Positions 57,939 to 64,000 of a stretch of 64,000 nt of DNA are shown in pieces. The notes beneath the pieces were generated by a model that saw nothing but the letters and a program-made list of their open reading frames with translations, was not told the DNA's origin and ran no database searches. The position numbers were made by a program, and so were the translations under genes. The stretch is from Streptomyces tibetensis (lineage in GTDB: Bacteria; Actinomycetota; Actinomycetes; Streptomycetales; Streptomycetaceae). Location: NCBI RefSeq assembly GCF_007655005.1, contig NZ_SZVW01000005.1, forward strand, positions 248,001-312,000, in the 5' to 3' direction. Position 1 is the stretch's first letter. Each line of letters starts with the position of its first letter.

Positions 57939-58760
57939 TCAGCCCAGTCCGGACACGATCTGGAACGACGCGTCCGAGTAGTACTGGCGACTGTTCTCGA
58001 AGGGGTCCAGGCGGAGCTGGAAGTTGCGGTGGCGCAGGAAGCGCCCCGGGTAGTTGACCGACTCCAGCGTGAGCGTTCCCGAGCGGGACCAGACGCGGGG
58101 GCAGAACGTGGCGTCCTGGCGGAAGAGGGACGAGCCGTCGTCGCTGTTCGCGACCAGGACGAAGCTGCGGTGGCGCAGGTAGCGGCCGTCCGCGGTGGTG
58201 AAGGAGTAGCAGGAGGAGTCGGAGAGACCGGCGACGCGCTTGAAGGTGGCGTCGTCGCGCTGCCCGGAGCCGATCTGGTCCAGCCGTACATAGCCGTCGC
58301 TGACCCGCCAGTAGCGGTCGGGGAAGTTGACCGAGCGTATGGATATGCCGGTGGAGGCCGGGGGCTTCGGGTGCTTCGAAGGGGTGGGGGACGCCTTCGG
58401 CGGCTTCGGGGCCTTCTTCTCGGGCTTCGGGCTCGGGGTGGCCGTGGAGGCGCTGGGGGTGGGGGACGGGTGGGGGCGGTCCGCGCCGGGCTCGGGGGTG
58501 CCGGTCGCGGAGGGGGTCGCGAAGGAGATCAGGCCGCCCGGGGCCGAGCTGCTGAGGGTGGTCGGCTCCGCCGCGCGGGATTCGGCCTCCTCGGCCTCGC
58601 TGTTCATCACGGTGATGGCCGTGGCACACGCGGTGATCGTCGCGAGGGCCAGCGCACCCGCCAGCCAGAGCCTTCGCGTCCCCGGTGCCCGGGTGGTGTC
58701 CGGGGCCCAGCCGCTCTCCCAGGGGCGGTCCTGTGGCGGCCGGGACTTGTCTTCTGACAT
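57939..58760 (-). CDS. Membrane-anchored AbfB (arabinofuranose-binding, CBM42-like) domain protein
   Basis: A 273-aa protein. A cytoplasmic N-terminus precedes one transmembrane helix (LWLAGALALATITACATAITVM, about 35-56), then a 70-residue Pro/Ser/Thr/Lys linker, then one AbfB-like beta-trefoil domain (about 140-273). The trefoil repeats are visible: IRSVNFPDRYWRV, DGRYLRHRSFVLVANSDDGSSLFRQDATFCPR, LESVNYPGRFLRHRNFQLRLD. There is no glycosidase domain, so it probably displays a carbohydrate-binding module on the outer face of the membrane. ATG at 58760 has GGAGGAACAGCGC, an excellent ribosome-binding site. Divergent from the SMR/TetR pair. Confidence 0.88.
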   Translation of the reverse strand: MSEDKSRPPQDRPWESGWAPDTTRAPGTRRLWLAGALALATITACATAITVMNSEAEEAESRAAEPTTLSSSAPGGLISFATPSATGTPEPGADRPHPSPTPSASTATPSPKPEKKAPKPPKASPTPSKHPKPPASTGISIRSVNFPDRYWRVSDGYVRLDQIGSGQRDDATFKRVAGLSDSSCYSFTTADGRYLRHRSFVLVANSDDGSSLFRQDATFCPRVWSRSGTLTLESVNYPGRFLRHRNFQLRLDPFENSRQYYSDASFQIVSGLG

Positions 58761-58925
58761 GCGCTGTTCCTCCGGCGGGGCACCCTTGACGGCGGCGCAG
58801 TTGTGGTGGCCCGGTGTGTGATCGGTGACACCGTAGTGGACGTCCGGTGCGCCCGTGACTCGTTTGATGAGAGCGGTTTCTCTCCGTTGCGAGAGCGGTT
58901 CCCCGTCGTGATCGAGTTGTCGTTG

Positions 58926-58939
58926 TGTACGGGTGTACA
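58926..58939. promoter_or_regulatory. Putative TetR operator, copy 1
   Basis: TGTAC-GGGT-GTACA, a perfect 5-bp dyad with 4-nt spacer. Its centre is 22 bp from that of copy 2, two helical turns. Confidence 0.65.
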
Positions 58940-58947
58940 GATGGTTG

Positions 58948-58961
58948 TGTACGCTCGTACA
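58948..58961. promoter_or_regulatory. Putative TetR operator, copy 2, overlapping the SMR promoter
   Basis: TGTAC-GCTC-GTACA. It covers the -10 hexamer TACGCT (58950-58955) and the expected transcription start of the SMR gene, so binding should block transcription. Confidence 0.7.
58950..58955 (+). promoter_or_regulatory. Putative leaderless -10 box (TACGCT) of the SMR gene
   Basis: TACGCT followed by 7 nt and the ATG at 58963; no ribosome-binding site. Confidence 0.5.
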
Positions 58962-58962
58962 T

Positions 58963-59283
58963 ATGGGATATCTGCTGCTGGCCGGGGCCATAGCCGCCGA
59001 AGTCGGCGCGACCACCGCCATGAAGTACAGCGACGGATTCAGCAGGCTCGGGCCGTCGCTGCTCACGGTCCTCGGATACGTCGTCTCCTTCGCGCTGCTC
59101 GCGCAGACCCTCAAAACCGTCTCGGTCGGCACGGCCTACGCGATCTGGGCCGGGGTCGGCACCGCCGCCATCGCCACGATCGGGTTCGCGTTCCTGGGAG
59201 AGGGGATGACCGTCGCCAAGGCCGCCGGGATCGCGCTGATCATCGGCGGGGTCGTGGTGCTGAACCTGGGCGGGGCCCACTGA
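58963..59283 (+). CDS. SMR family multidrug efflux protein
   Basis: A 106-aa small multidrug resistance transporter with four helices, working as a dimer in the membrane. Signatures: helix 1 with the essential Glu in LLLAGAIAAEVGATTAMKYSDGFSRL, AYAIWAGVGTAAIATIGFAFLGEGM in helix 3, and helix 4 IALIIGGVVVLNLGG. This is the EmrE/QacE pattern for lipophilic cations, though guanidinium exporters share it. ATG at 58963 follows the family N-terminus; it appears leaderless. The stop TGA overlaps the TetR ATG (TGATG). Confidence 0.93.
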   Translation: MGYLLLAGAIAAEVGATTAMKYSDGFSRLGPSLLTVLGYVVSFALLAQTLKTVSVGTAYAIWAGVGTAAIATIGFAFLGEGMTVAKAAGIALIIGGVVVLNLGGAH

Positions 59284-59912
59284 TGGCCCGGCGCCACGAC
59301 CCCGAGCGGCGGCAGCGGATCATCGACGCGGCGATCCGGGTCGTCGGGGCCAAGGGGATCGCCGGGCTGAGCCACCGCAGTGCGGCCGCCGAGGCCGATG
59401 TGCCGCTCGGTTCGACGACGTACCACTTCAAGACCCTCGACGAGCTGCTGGTCGCCGCGTTGCGGCAGGCCAACGAGGGCTTCGCCAGGGTGATCGCCTC
59501 GCGCGGCGGCCTGGAGGACCCCCGCACCGATCTGGCCGCCGAACTCGCCGGCTGGATGGGGGAGTGGCTCGCCGGTGACCGCACCGGGGTGGTGCTGGAG
59601 TACGAGCTGTACCTGGCCGCCCTGCGACGGCCCGCCCTGCGGCCCGTCGCCGCCGAGTGGGCCGCGGGCGTCGCCGAGCTGCTGTCCCGGCGTACCGACC
59701 CGGTGACCGCCCGGGCGCTGGTGGCGGTCGTCGACGGCATCTGCCTCCAGGTCCTGCTGACGGGGGTGCCCTACGACGAGGAGTACGCACGGGAGGTGCT
59801 GGCCCGGGTGCTGGCGGGCCCGGGGGTGAGGCCGACGGGGGGCCGAGGAGGGAATCCGTGGCGAAGCGCGCCGTGGACGGGTGCTTGCGCGGGTGCCACC
59901 GGCCCGGGGTGA
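59283..59912 (+). CDS. TetR family regulator of the SMR exporter
   Basis: A 209-aa TetR-family repressor. N-terminal HTH: RRQRIIDAAIRVVGAKGIAGLSHRSAAAEADVPLGSTTYHFKTLDELLVAAL (about 9-60). The C-terminal helical domain probably binds the same compounds as the exporter. Coupled to the SMR gene by TGATG. After LARVLAGPG (about residue 182) the frame runs into a tandem duplicate: the first copy has GGGGG, the second GGGG before TGA. With one G fewer the protein would end at LAGPG, so the last 30 Gly/Pro/Arg-rich residues look like a recent non-functional extension. Confidence 0.9.
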   Translation: MARRHDPERRQRIIDAAIRVVGAKGIAGLSHRSAAAEADVPLGSTTYHFKTLDELLVAALRQANEGFARVIASRGGLEDPRTDLAAELAGWMGEWLAGDRTGVVLEYELYLAALRRPALRPVAAEWAAGVAELLSRRTDPVTARALVAVVDGICLQVLLTGVPYDEEYAREVLARVLAGPGVRPTGGRGGNPWRSAPWTGACAGATGPG

Positions 59913-59990
59913 GGCCGACAGGGGGGCCGTGGGGGGGCGTCCAGCGAGAAGTCGCGCCGTGGACGGGGTGCTTGCCGGGTGCCGGCGGGG
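59817..59990. repeat. Imperfect 84-86-bp tandem duplication at the end of the TetR gene
   Basis: GGCCCGGGGGTGAGGCCGAC at 59817 recurs at 59901 with one G fewer, and CCGTGGACGGG-TGCTTG at 59871 recurs at 59957. The unit contains the original stop codon region of the regulator. Confidence 0.75.
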
Positions 59991-60121
59991 CCCGTGGAGG
60001 GGATGGTGGGGAGTGCGTCCATGGGGCCGTCCGTGCTGCTGAGGGACGTCTTCGCCGAGCGGATACCGCCCGTCCCGTGAGACGCCCTCGCACCGGTTCG
60101 CATCGATCGGTGTCCGCCGGT

Positions 60122-60127
60122 TAGGTT
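60122..60127 (+). promoter_or_regulatory. Putative leaderless -10 box (TAGGTT) of dapD
   Basis: TAGGTT, 6 nt, then the ATG at 60134; a weak -35 TTCGCA lies at 60097-60102. Confidence 0.5.
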
Positions 60128-60133
60128 GCCCTC

Positions 60134-61123
60134 ATGACCGACACGACTGCTCCTCGCACCACCGGCGCCGTGGCCGCCGGCCTCGCCACGATCGCCGCCG
60201 ACGGCACCGTTCTCGACACCTGGTTCCCCGCGCCCGAGCTGGCCGACCAGCCCGGCCCGTCCGGCACCGAGCGGCTGTCCGCCGAACGCGCCGCGGAGCT
60301 GCTCGGCGGTGGCGCGACGGCGGCGATCGGCCCGGACGCCCGCCGCGGCGTCGAGGTGGTCGCGGTCCGCACGGTCATCGCCTCGCTCGACGAGAAGCCG
60401 ATCGACGCGCACGACGCCTACCTGCGCCTGCACCTGCTCTCCCACCGTCTGGTCAAGCCGCACGGCCAGAGCCTGGACGGCATCTTCGGCTTCCTCGCCA
60501 ACGTCGCCTGGACCTCGCTCGGCCCGGTCGCCGTCGACGACCTCGAGAAGGTCCGGCTGAACGCCCGCGCCGAGGGCCTGCACCTGCAGGTGACCTCGGT
60601 CGACAAGTTCCCGCGCATGACGGACTACGTGGCCCCCAAGGGCGTCCGGATCGCCGACGCCGACCGGGTCCGCCTCGGCGCGCACCTCGCCGAGGGCACC
60701 ACCGTCATGCACGAGGGCTTCGTCAACTTCAACGCCGGCACGCTCGGCACGTCGATGGTCGAGGGCCGCATCTCCGCCGGAGTCGTGATCGGCGACGGCT
60801 CGGACATCGGCGGCGGTGCCTCCACCATGGGCACCCTCTCCGGCGGCGGCAACGTCATCATCTCCATCGGCGAGCGCTGCCTGATCGGCGCCGAGGCGGG
60901 CGTGGGCATCGCCCTCGGCGACGAGTGCGTCGTCGAGGCCGGCCTCTACGTCACCGCGGGCACCCGCGTCACCATGCCCGACGGCCAGATCGTCAAGGCC
61001 CGCGAGCTGTCCGGCGCCTCCAACATCCTCTTCCGCCGCAACTCGGTCACCGGCACCGTCGAGGCCCGGCCGAACAACGCGGTGTGGGGCGGGCTGAACG
61101 AGATCCTGCACAGCCACAACTGA
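60134..61123 (+). CDS. dapD: 2,3,4,5-tetrahydropyridine-2,6-dicarboxylate N-succinyltransferase
   Basis: A 329-aa actinobacterial-type DapD that succinylates tetrahydrodipicolinate in lysine/diaminopimelate synthesis. The N-terminal domain is followed by a left-handed beta-helix with hexapeptide repeats ([73 protein letters not shown]) and the C-terminal [16 protein letters not shown]. The MVEGRIS motif contains the catalytic Glu region. Probably leaderless. Monocistronic; the lysine gene dapA is at the right edge of the window. Confidence 0.95.
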   Translation: MTDTTAPRTTGAVAAGLATIAADGTVLDTWFPAPELADQPGPSGTERLSAERAAELLGGGATAAIGPDARRGVEVVAVRTVIASLDEKPIDAHDAYLRLHLLSHRLVKPHGQSLDGIFGFLANVAWTSLGPVAVDDLEKVRLNARAEGLHLQVTSVDKFPRMTDYVAPKGVRIADADRVRLGAHLAEGTTVMHEGFVNFNAGTLGTSMVEGRISAGVVIGDGSDIGGGASTMGTLSGGGNVIISIGERCLIGAEAGVGIALGDECVVEAGLYVTAGTRVTMPDGQIVKARELSGASNILFRRNSVTGTVEARPNNAVWGGLNEILHSHN

Positions 61124-61240
61124 CGGCCCCGGCACGATCCCGTACGGATGACCCTGCGTGACCTCGCGGTGGTTTCGGCAGATGAACGGGTGGACGCAGT
61201 GTCCTATCAGACGCCGAACCGACGAAACGAGGACCGGGGC

Positions 61241-61471
61241 ATGAGGAACGAGCGGGGGCGGGCCGTGGTGCGCGGGCTGGCCGGGGTGATCGCGGCGCTG
61301 GCGGTGTGCTGGCTGCCGACGGGGGCCGCGCACGCCGACGAGACCAACACCGGCTCGCACAACGGCCACCGGGTCGGTCTGATCAACGTCAACACCGGTC
61401 AGATCGACGACCCGGCAGAGGACGTGCTGGAGCACACGCTGCTGTTCGGTGACGGGTACGCCTGGAACTGA
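61241..61471 (+). CDS. Small secreted protein (76 aa) of unknown function
   Basis: A 76-aa precursor with a clear signal peptide (basic MRNERGRAVVRG, hydrophobic LAGVIAALAVCWLP, cleavage after AHA near residue 32). The mature peptide of about 44 residues starts DETNTGSHNGHRVGLINVN and ends LFGDGYAWN. It has no cysteine, so it is not a chaplin or lantibiotic-like peptide. ATG at 61241 has GAGGA 7 nt upstream. I recognise no family. The very strong terminator that follows argues it is a real, independently expressed gene. Confidence 0.7.
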   Translation: MRNERGRAVVRGLAGVIAALAVCWLPTGAAHADETNTGSHNGHRVGLINVNTGQIDDPAEDVLEHTLLFGDGYAWN

Positions 61472-61483
61472 CCGCGCAGAGCA

Positions 61484-61534
61484 GACGGGGCGGCCCGTAC
61501 CGCAGGTGACACTGCGGTACGGGCCGCCCCGTTT
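61484..61534 (+). terminator. Strong intrinsic terminator after the small secreted protein gene
   Basis: A perfect 21-bp stem (61484-61504 with 61511-61531), 6-nt loop, followed by TTTT. The strongest hairpin in the window. Confidence 0.9.
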
Positions 61535-61633
61535 TCGTTCCCCGTGGGTGGCATAGCGGGGCGTGCCCGCACGCGTCACAGGGAGTACGGGGGGCGGGCA
61601 CCGGGCCTGCCCCGGGGGAGAGCGAAGGTGACG

Positions 61634-62191
61634 ATGGATGCCGAAGCGCAGGAGAGTTTCCGGGAGTTCGTGGCGAACCGGTCGTCCGCGCTGCTGAAGA
61701 CCGCCGTCCTGCTGAGCGGCGGCGACCGGCACGCGGGCGAGGACCTGCTCCAGAACGCGCTGATCAAGGCCGCGGGCCGCTGGCACCGCATCGACGAACC
61801 CGAGGCCTACGTCCGGCAGGTCCTCTACCGGCAGCAGGTCAGCCGCTGGCGGCTGAAGTGGCCGAGGCGCGAACTGACCGTCGCCGAACTCCCGGAGACC
61901 GGCACCGCCCCGGACGCCTCCGGCGCCGCCGAACTGCGCCTGGTGATGCGCGGCGCGCTCGCCCGGCTGACCGCGCGGCAGCGCACCGTGCTCGTGCTCC
62001 GCTACTTCGAGGACCTGCCCGAGGGGGAGGTGGCCCGCATCCTGGGCTGCTCCGTCGGCACCGTACGGTCCGCCACCCACCGTTCCCTCGCCCGGCTGCG
62101 TGCCCTCGCGCCCGAGCTGGCCGCGCTCGGACCGGCCGCCGCCGAACAGCGGCCCGCCCGTGACTACTCGCCCGTGGAGGTGCGTCAGTGA
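61634..62191 (+). CDS. SigE-family (ECF) RNA polymerase sigma factor
   Basis: A 185-aa ECF sigma factor of the Streptomyces SigE-like (SigE family, group of many paralogues) type. Region 2 is FREFVANRSSALLKTAVLLSGGDRHAGEDLLQNALIKAAGRWHRI; region 4 is LTARQRTVLVLRYFEDLPEGEVARILGCSVGTVRSATHRSLARLR. I choose the ATG at 61634 with GAAGG 5 nt upstream; an in-frame GTG two codons earlier (61628) is equally possible. The stop overlaps the GTG of the membrane-protein gene (GTGA), a common arrangement of a sigma factor with its membrane partner. Confidence 0.92.
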   Translation: MDAEAQESFREFVANRSSALLKTAVLLSGGDRHAGEDLLQNALIKAAGRWHRIDEPEAYVRQVLYRQQVSRWRLKWPRRELTVAELPETGTAPDASGAAELRLVMRGALARLTARQRTVLVLRYFEDLPEGEVARILGCSVGTVRSATHRSLARLRALAPELAALGPAAAEQRPARDYSPVEVRQ

Positions 62192-63399
62192 ACGTCGACG
62201 AACTCGTGCGTGACGCCCTGCGCGACCAGGCAGACGGGCAGCCGCCCGCGGCCCCCGGCTTCGCCGACCGGGTACTGGCGGTGCGCCTGCGCCGGCGCAG
62301 CCGCCGGCTCGCCACCGCGGCCGTCGCGGCCGTCGCCGTGGTCGCCGTGGTCGTGGCCGTGCCGGTGCTCGACTCCGGCAAGCAGGACGTACGGCCCTCG
62401 GGAGGGGTGGAACAGACCGGCATCACCGCCCACCCCGACCAGTCGCCGCCGCGCGACCTGATCGCGGCCGGGCGGGTCGCGCTGGCCGCGTACTACACCA
62501 CCAGGAACGTCGAGCAGTCCGCCGACCGGGCCGTCTCGGAGCGCACGTACTGGCTCGTGAACCCCGGCACGAAGAAGTACGTCAAGGACGACCGGTGGTC
62601 GTACGTCGCGGTCGCCCCCGGGCTGCGGACCGCCGCCGTCCTGGAGCGGGAGCTGCCCGTGCCGCGGATCGGGCTGCTCGATCTGGCGAGCGGCCAGGTC
62701 AAGCGGTGGATCCCGGTGGACCGGCCGGTGGCGGGGGTGGAGTTCTCCGCCGACGGCAGGAAGCTCGTCGCGACGGCGTACAGCAAGAATCCCGACCGCC
62801 GGGTGAAGATCGACGGGTCGCAGGGCTGGGACGCCCCGTTCATGGAGTCGGACCGAACCGGGTTCCATGTCATCGACGTGGCCTCCGGGAGCAGTTCCTG
62901 GGCCGGGGTGGAGCTCGGTGGGGGCGCGCACAACCCCGATGCGTTCCTCAACTCCCGCCAGGACTTCGGGTTCACCCATGACGGTCGGCTCGCCTGGTCC
63001 GGGATGGCCACCGAACCGGGTAAGAAGTTCTACGACTTCACCGGCAAGGAAGTCCCCGCGCCCGCGCTGGAGAGGTACCGGGACTGGTTCGTCGACGCCG
63101 GGGTGTCGCCGGACGGGCAGCTCGTCGCCGGTCAGTTCGCGGGGCGGAAGTGGAAGACGTCCTCCTTCGTCCTCGACGCCCGCACCGGCAAGCAGCGCGA
63201 GGTGCGCGGCCAGCAGCTGCTGGCCTGGGCGGACGGCAACTCGCTCGTCGCCTGGGACATCGGGCAGGACGGGAACGAGTACCACCAGCGGCTGGTCCTG
63301 GTGACCATCGGCGGCGAGAAGACCACCCCGCTCAGTGACTTCAGGTCGCCCAAGGACAACACGAAGGGGCGGTGGGAGCCGGTGTTCGCGGAGCGGTGA
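62188..63399 (+). CDS. Single-pass membrane protein with beta-propeller-like ectodomain, sigma-factor partner
   Basis: A 403-aa protein coupled to the sigma factor gene. N-terminal MNVDELVRDALRDQADGQPPAAPGFADRVL is typical of the short cytoplasmic part encoded after SigE-family sigma factors. One helix follows (LATAAVAAVAVVAVVVAVPVL, about 41-61). The outer 330 residues are beta-rich with WD40/TolB-like strands (IGLLDLASGQVKRWIPVD, VEFSADGRKLVATAY, FVLDARTGKQREVRG). It may act as an anti-sigma or sensor; no zinc-binding HxxxCxxC motif is present. Its TGA abuts the stop codon of the convergent dapA with no base between them. Confidence 0.8.
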   Translation: MNVDELVRDALRDQADGQPPAAPGFADRVLAVRLRRRSRRLATAAVAAVAVVAVVVAVPVLDSGKQDVRPSGGVEQTGITAHPDQSPPRDLIAAGRVALAAYYTTRNVEQSADRAVSERTYWLVNPGTKKYVKDDRWSYVAVAPGLRTAAVLERELPVPRIGLLDLASGQVKRWIPVDRPVAGVEFSADGRKLVATAYSKNPDRRVKIDGSQGWDAPFMESDRTGFHVIDVASGSSSWAGVELGGGAHNPDAFLNSRQDFGFTHDGRLAWSGMATEPGKKFYDFTGKEVPAPALERYRDWFVDAGVSPDGQLVAGQFAGRKWKTSSFVLDARTGKQREVRGQQLLAWADGNSLVAWDIGQDGNEYHQRLVLVTIGGEKTTPLSDFRSPKDNTKGRWEPVFAER

Positions 63400-64000
63400 T
63401 CATGCGCTGACGCCGATCAGGTCGTCGTGAAGCGCGAGCAGCTCGCCGGTCCTCCCGGTGTCGGCCGGCCGGAGGGGGCTGCGGACCGGGCCTGCCGGGA
63501 GGGCCAGGGCGTTCAGGAGCGCCTTCGCCGTGACGGTGCCCGGCAGGCCCGCCGACATGATCGCCTCGATGAGGGGGGTGGCGTGCTGCTGGAGGCGGGC
63601 CGCCCGGGTCGTGTCGCCCGCGTCGAACGCGTCCAGGACCGCCCGCAGGTGGTCAGGGATCACGTTCGCGACCGTGCTGACGTAACCGGCGCCGCCCACG
63701 GCGTACAGCGCGAGGTTGTGTTCGTCGCAGCCCGCGTAGTAGGCCAGGTCGGTCCGGGCCAGTACCTTCTGGGCGCCCAGGAAGTCGTTGGAGCAGTCCT
63801 TGACCGCGACGATCCTGGGGTGCTCGGCGAGGCGGAGGAGCGTCTCCGGTTCGATGCGGGTACCGGTGCGGACGGGGATGTCGTAGAGCATGAGCGGGAG
63901 GCCGCAGGCGTCCGCGATCTCCCGGAAGTGGGCCTCGATCGCGTCCTGTGGGGGTCTGCTGTAGTACGGCGACACCAGCAGCAGACCGTCCGCGCCCGCC
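63400..64000 (-). CDS. dapA: 4-hydroxy-tetrahydrodipicolinate synthase, 3' part
   Basis: The C-terminal 199 codons plus stop of a DapA-type aldolase; the start lies beyond the right edge. The visible part begins at AGADGLLLVSPYYSRPPQ, carries LMLYDIPVRTGTRI (Tyr of the catalytic triad) and the Schiff-base Lys in RIVAVKDCS, then AVGGAGYVSTVANVIPDHL. These fit DapA and the wider DHDPS/NAL family; paralogues with other substrates exist in Streptomyces, so the exact reaction is likely but not certain. The final 40 residues are shorter and more proline-rich than in E. coli DapA. Confidence 0.88.
   Translation of the reverse strand, partial: AGADGLLLVSPYYSRPPQDAIEAHFREIADACGLPLMLYDIPVRTGTRIEPETLLRLAEHPRIVAVKDCSNDFLGAQKVLARTDLAYYAGCDEHNLALYAVGGAGYVSTVANVIPDHLRAVLDAFDAGDTTRAARLQQHATPLIEAIMSAGLPGTVTAKALLNALALPAGPVRSPLRPADTGRTGELLALHDDLIGVSA

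Overview
This is a high-GC window from a Streptomyces-type actinomycete chromosome. The identification rests on whiA in the uvrC-rapZ-yvcK-whiA cluster, an RbpA-family RNA polymerase-binding protein, an actinobacterial sufRBD-Rieske-CSU-DUF59 operon, opcA next to zwf, ctaA/ctaB heme genes, and many GTG starts and ATGA/GTGA start-stop overlaps. The gene order matches, from memory, the conserved core of Streptomyces chromosomes. No rRNA, tRNA, CRISPR array, transposase or phage gene was seen.

Layout. 0.1-4.8 kb: two small enzymes on the minus strand, divergent from uvrA. 4.8-10 kb: YceI protein, MmyB-like regulator, sugar kinase with LacI regulator, another HTH protein and a 53-aa protein. 10.2-15.4 kb: uvrC-rapZ-yvcK-whiA, closed by a U-tract terminator. 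15.5-18.5 kb: large secreted zinc carboxypeptidase. 18.7-22.2 kb: gap, pgk, tpiA, secG. 22.4-27.1 kb: RbpA paralogue, an array of 36-bp repeats, an MFS exporter, pgi and a membrane protein with a likely homopolymer frameshift. 27.1-37.6 kb is the most accessory part: a PadR/FtsX-type ABC operon, an orphan sugar-binding protein, and an alpha-glucosidase with a sugar ABC importer that lacks its own ATPase. 37.6-44.2 kb: pgl, opcA, zwf, tal, tkt (pentose phosphate pathway) on the minus strand. 44.6-51.2 kb: ctaB, two conserved proteins, then a minus-strand operon of AAC(3)-like acetyltransferase, ABC ATPase, three tandem micro-ORFs, ABC permease and ctaA. 51.3-57.9 kb: the SUF iron-sulfur operon. 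57.9-64 kb: membrane-anchored AbfB-domain protein, SMR exporter with TetR regulator, dapD, a small secreted protein, a SigE-family sigma factor with a membrane partner, and the 3' part of dapA.

How the parts fit. The metabolic genes supply triose-phosphate glycolysis, the oxidative and non-oxidative pentose phosphate branches, heme O/A for cytochrome oxidase, Fe-S assembly and lysine/diaminopimelate synthesis. Three promoters match the RecA-independent (PafBC-type) DNA-damage motif: before uvrA, before uvrC and, unexpectedly, before the MFS exporter. At least eight genes have a TANNNT hexamer 6-8 nt before the start codon and no clear Shine-Dalgarno sequence, suggesting leaderless mRNAs.

The most unusual structures are: the 92-bp tandem micro-ORF chain that keeps ATGA coupling between an ABC ATPase and its permease; the 36-bp hairpin array between the RbpA paralogue and the damage-promoter exporter; an Ig-like domain inserted in a sugar permease at the place where MalF carries its P2 loop; twin TGTAC-N4-GTACA operators at the SMR/TetR pair; and two homopolymer-associated reading-frame changes.
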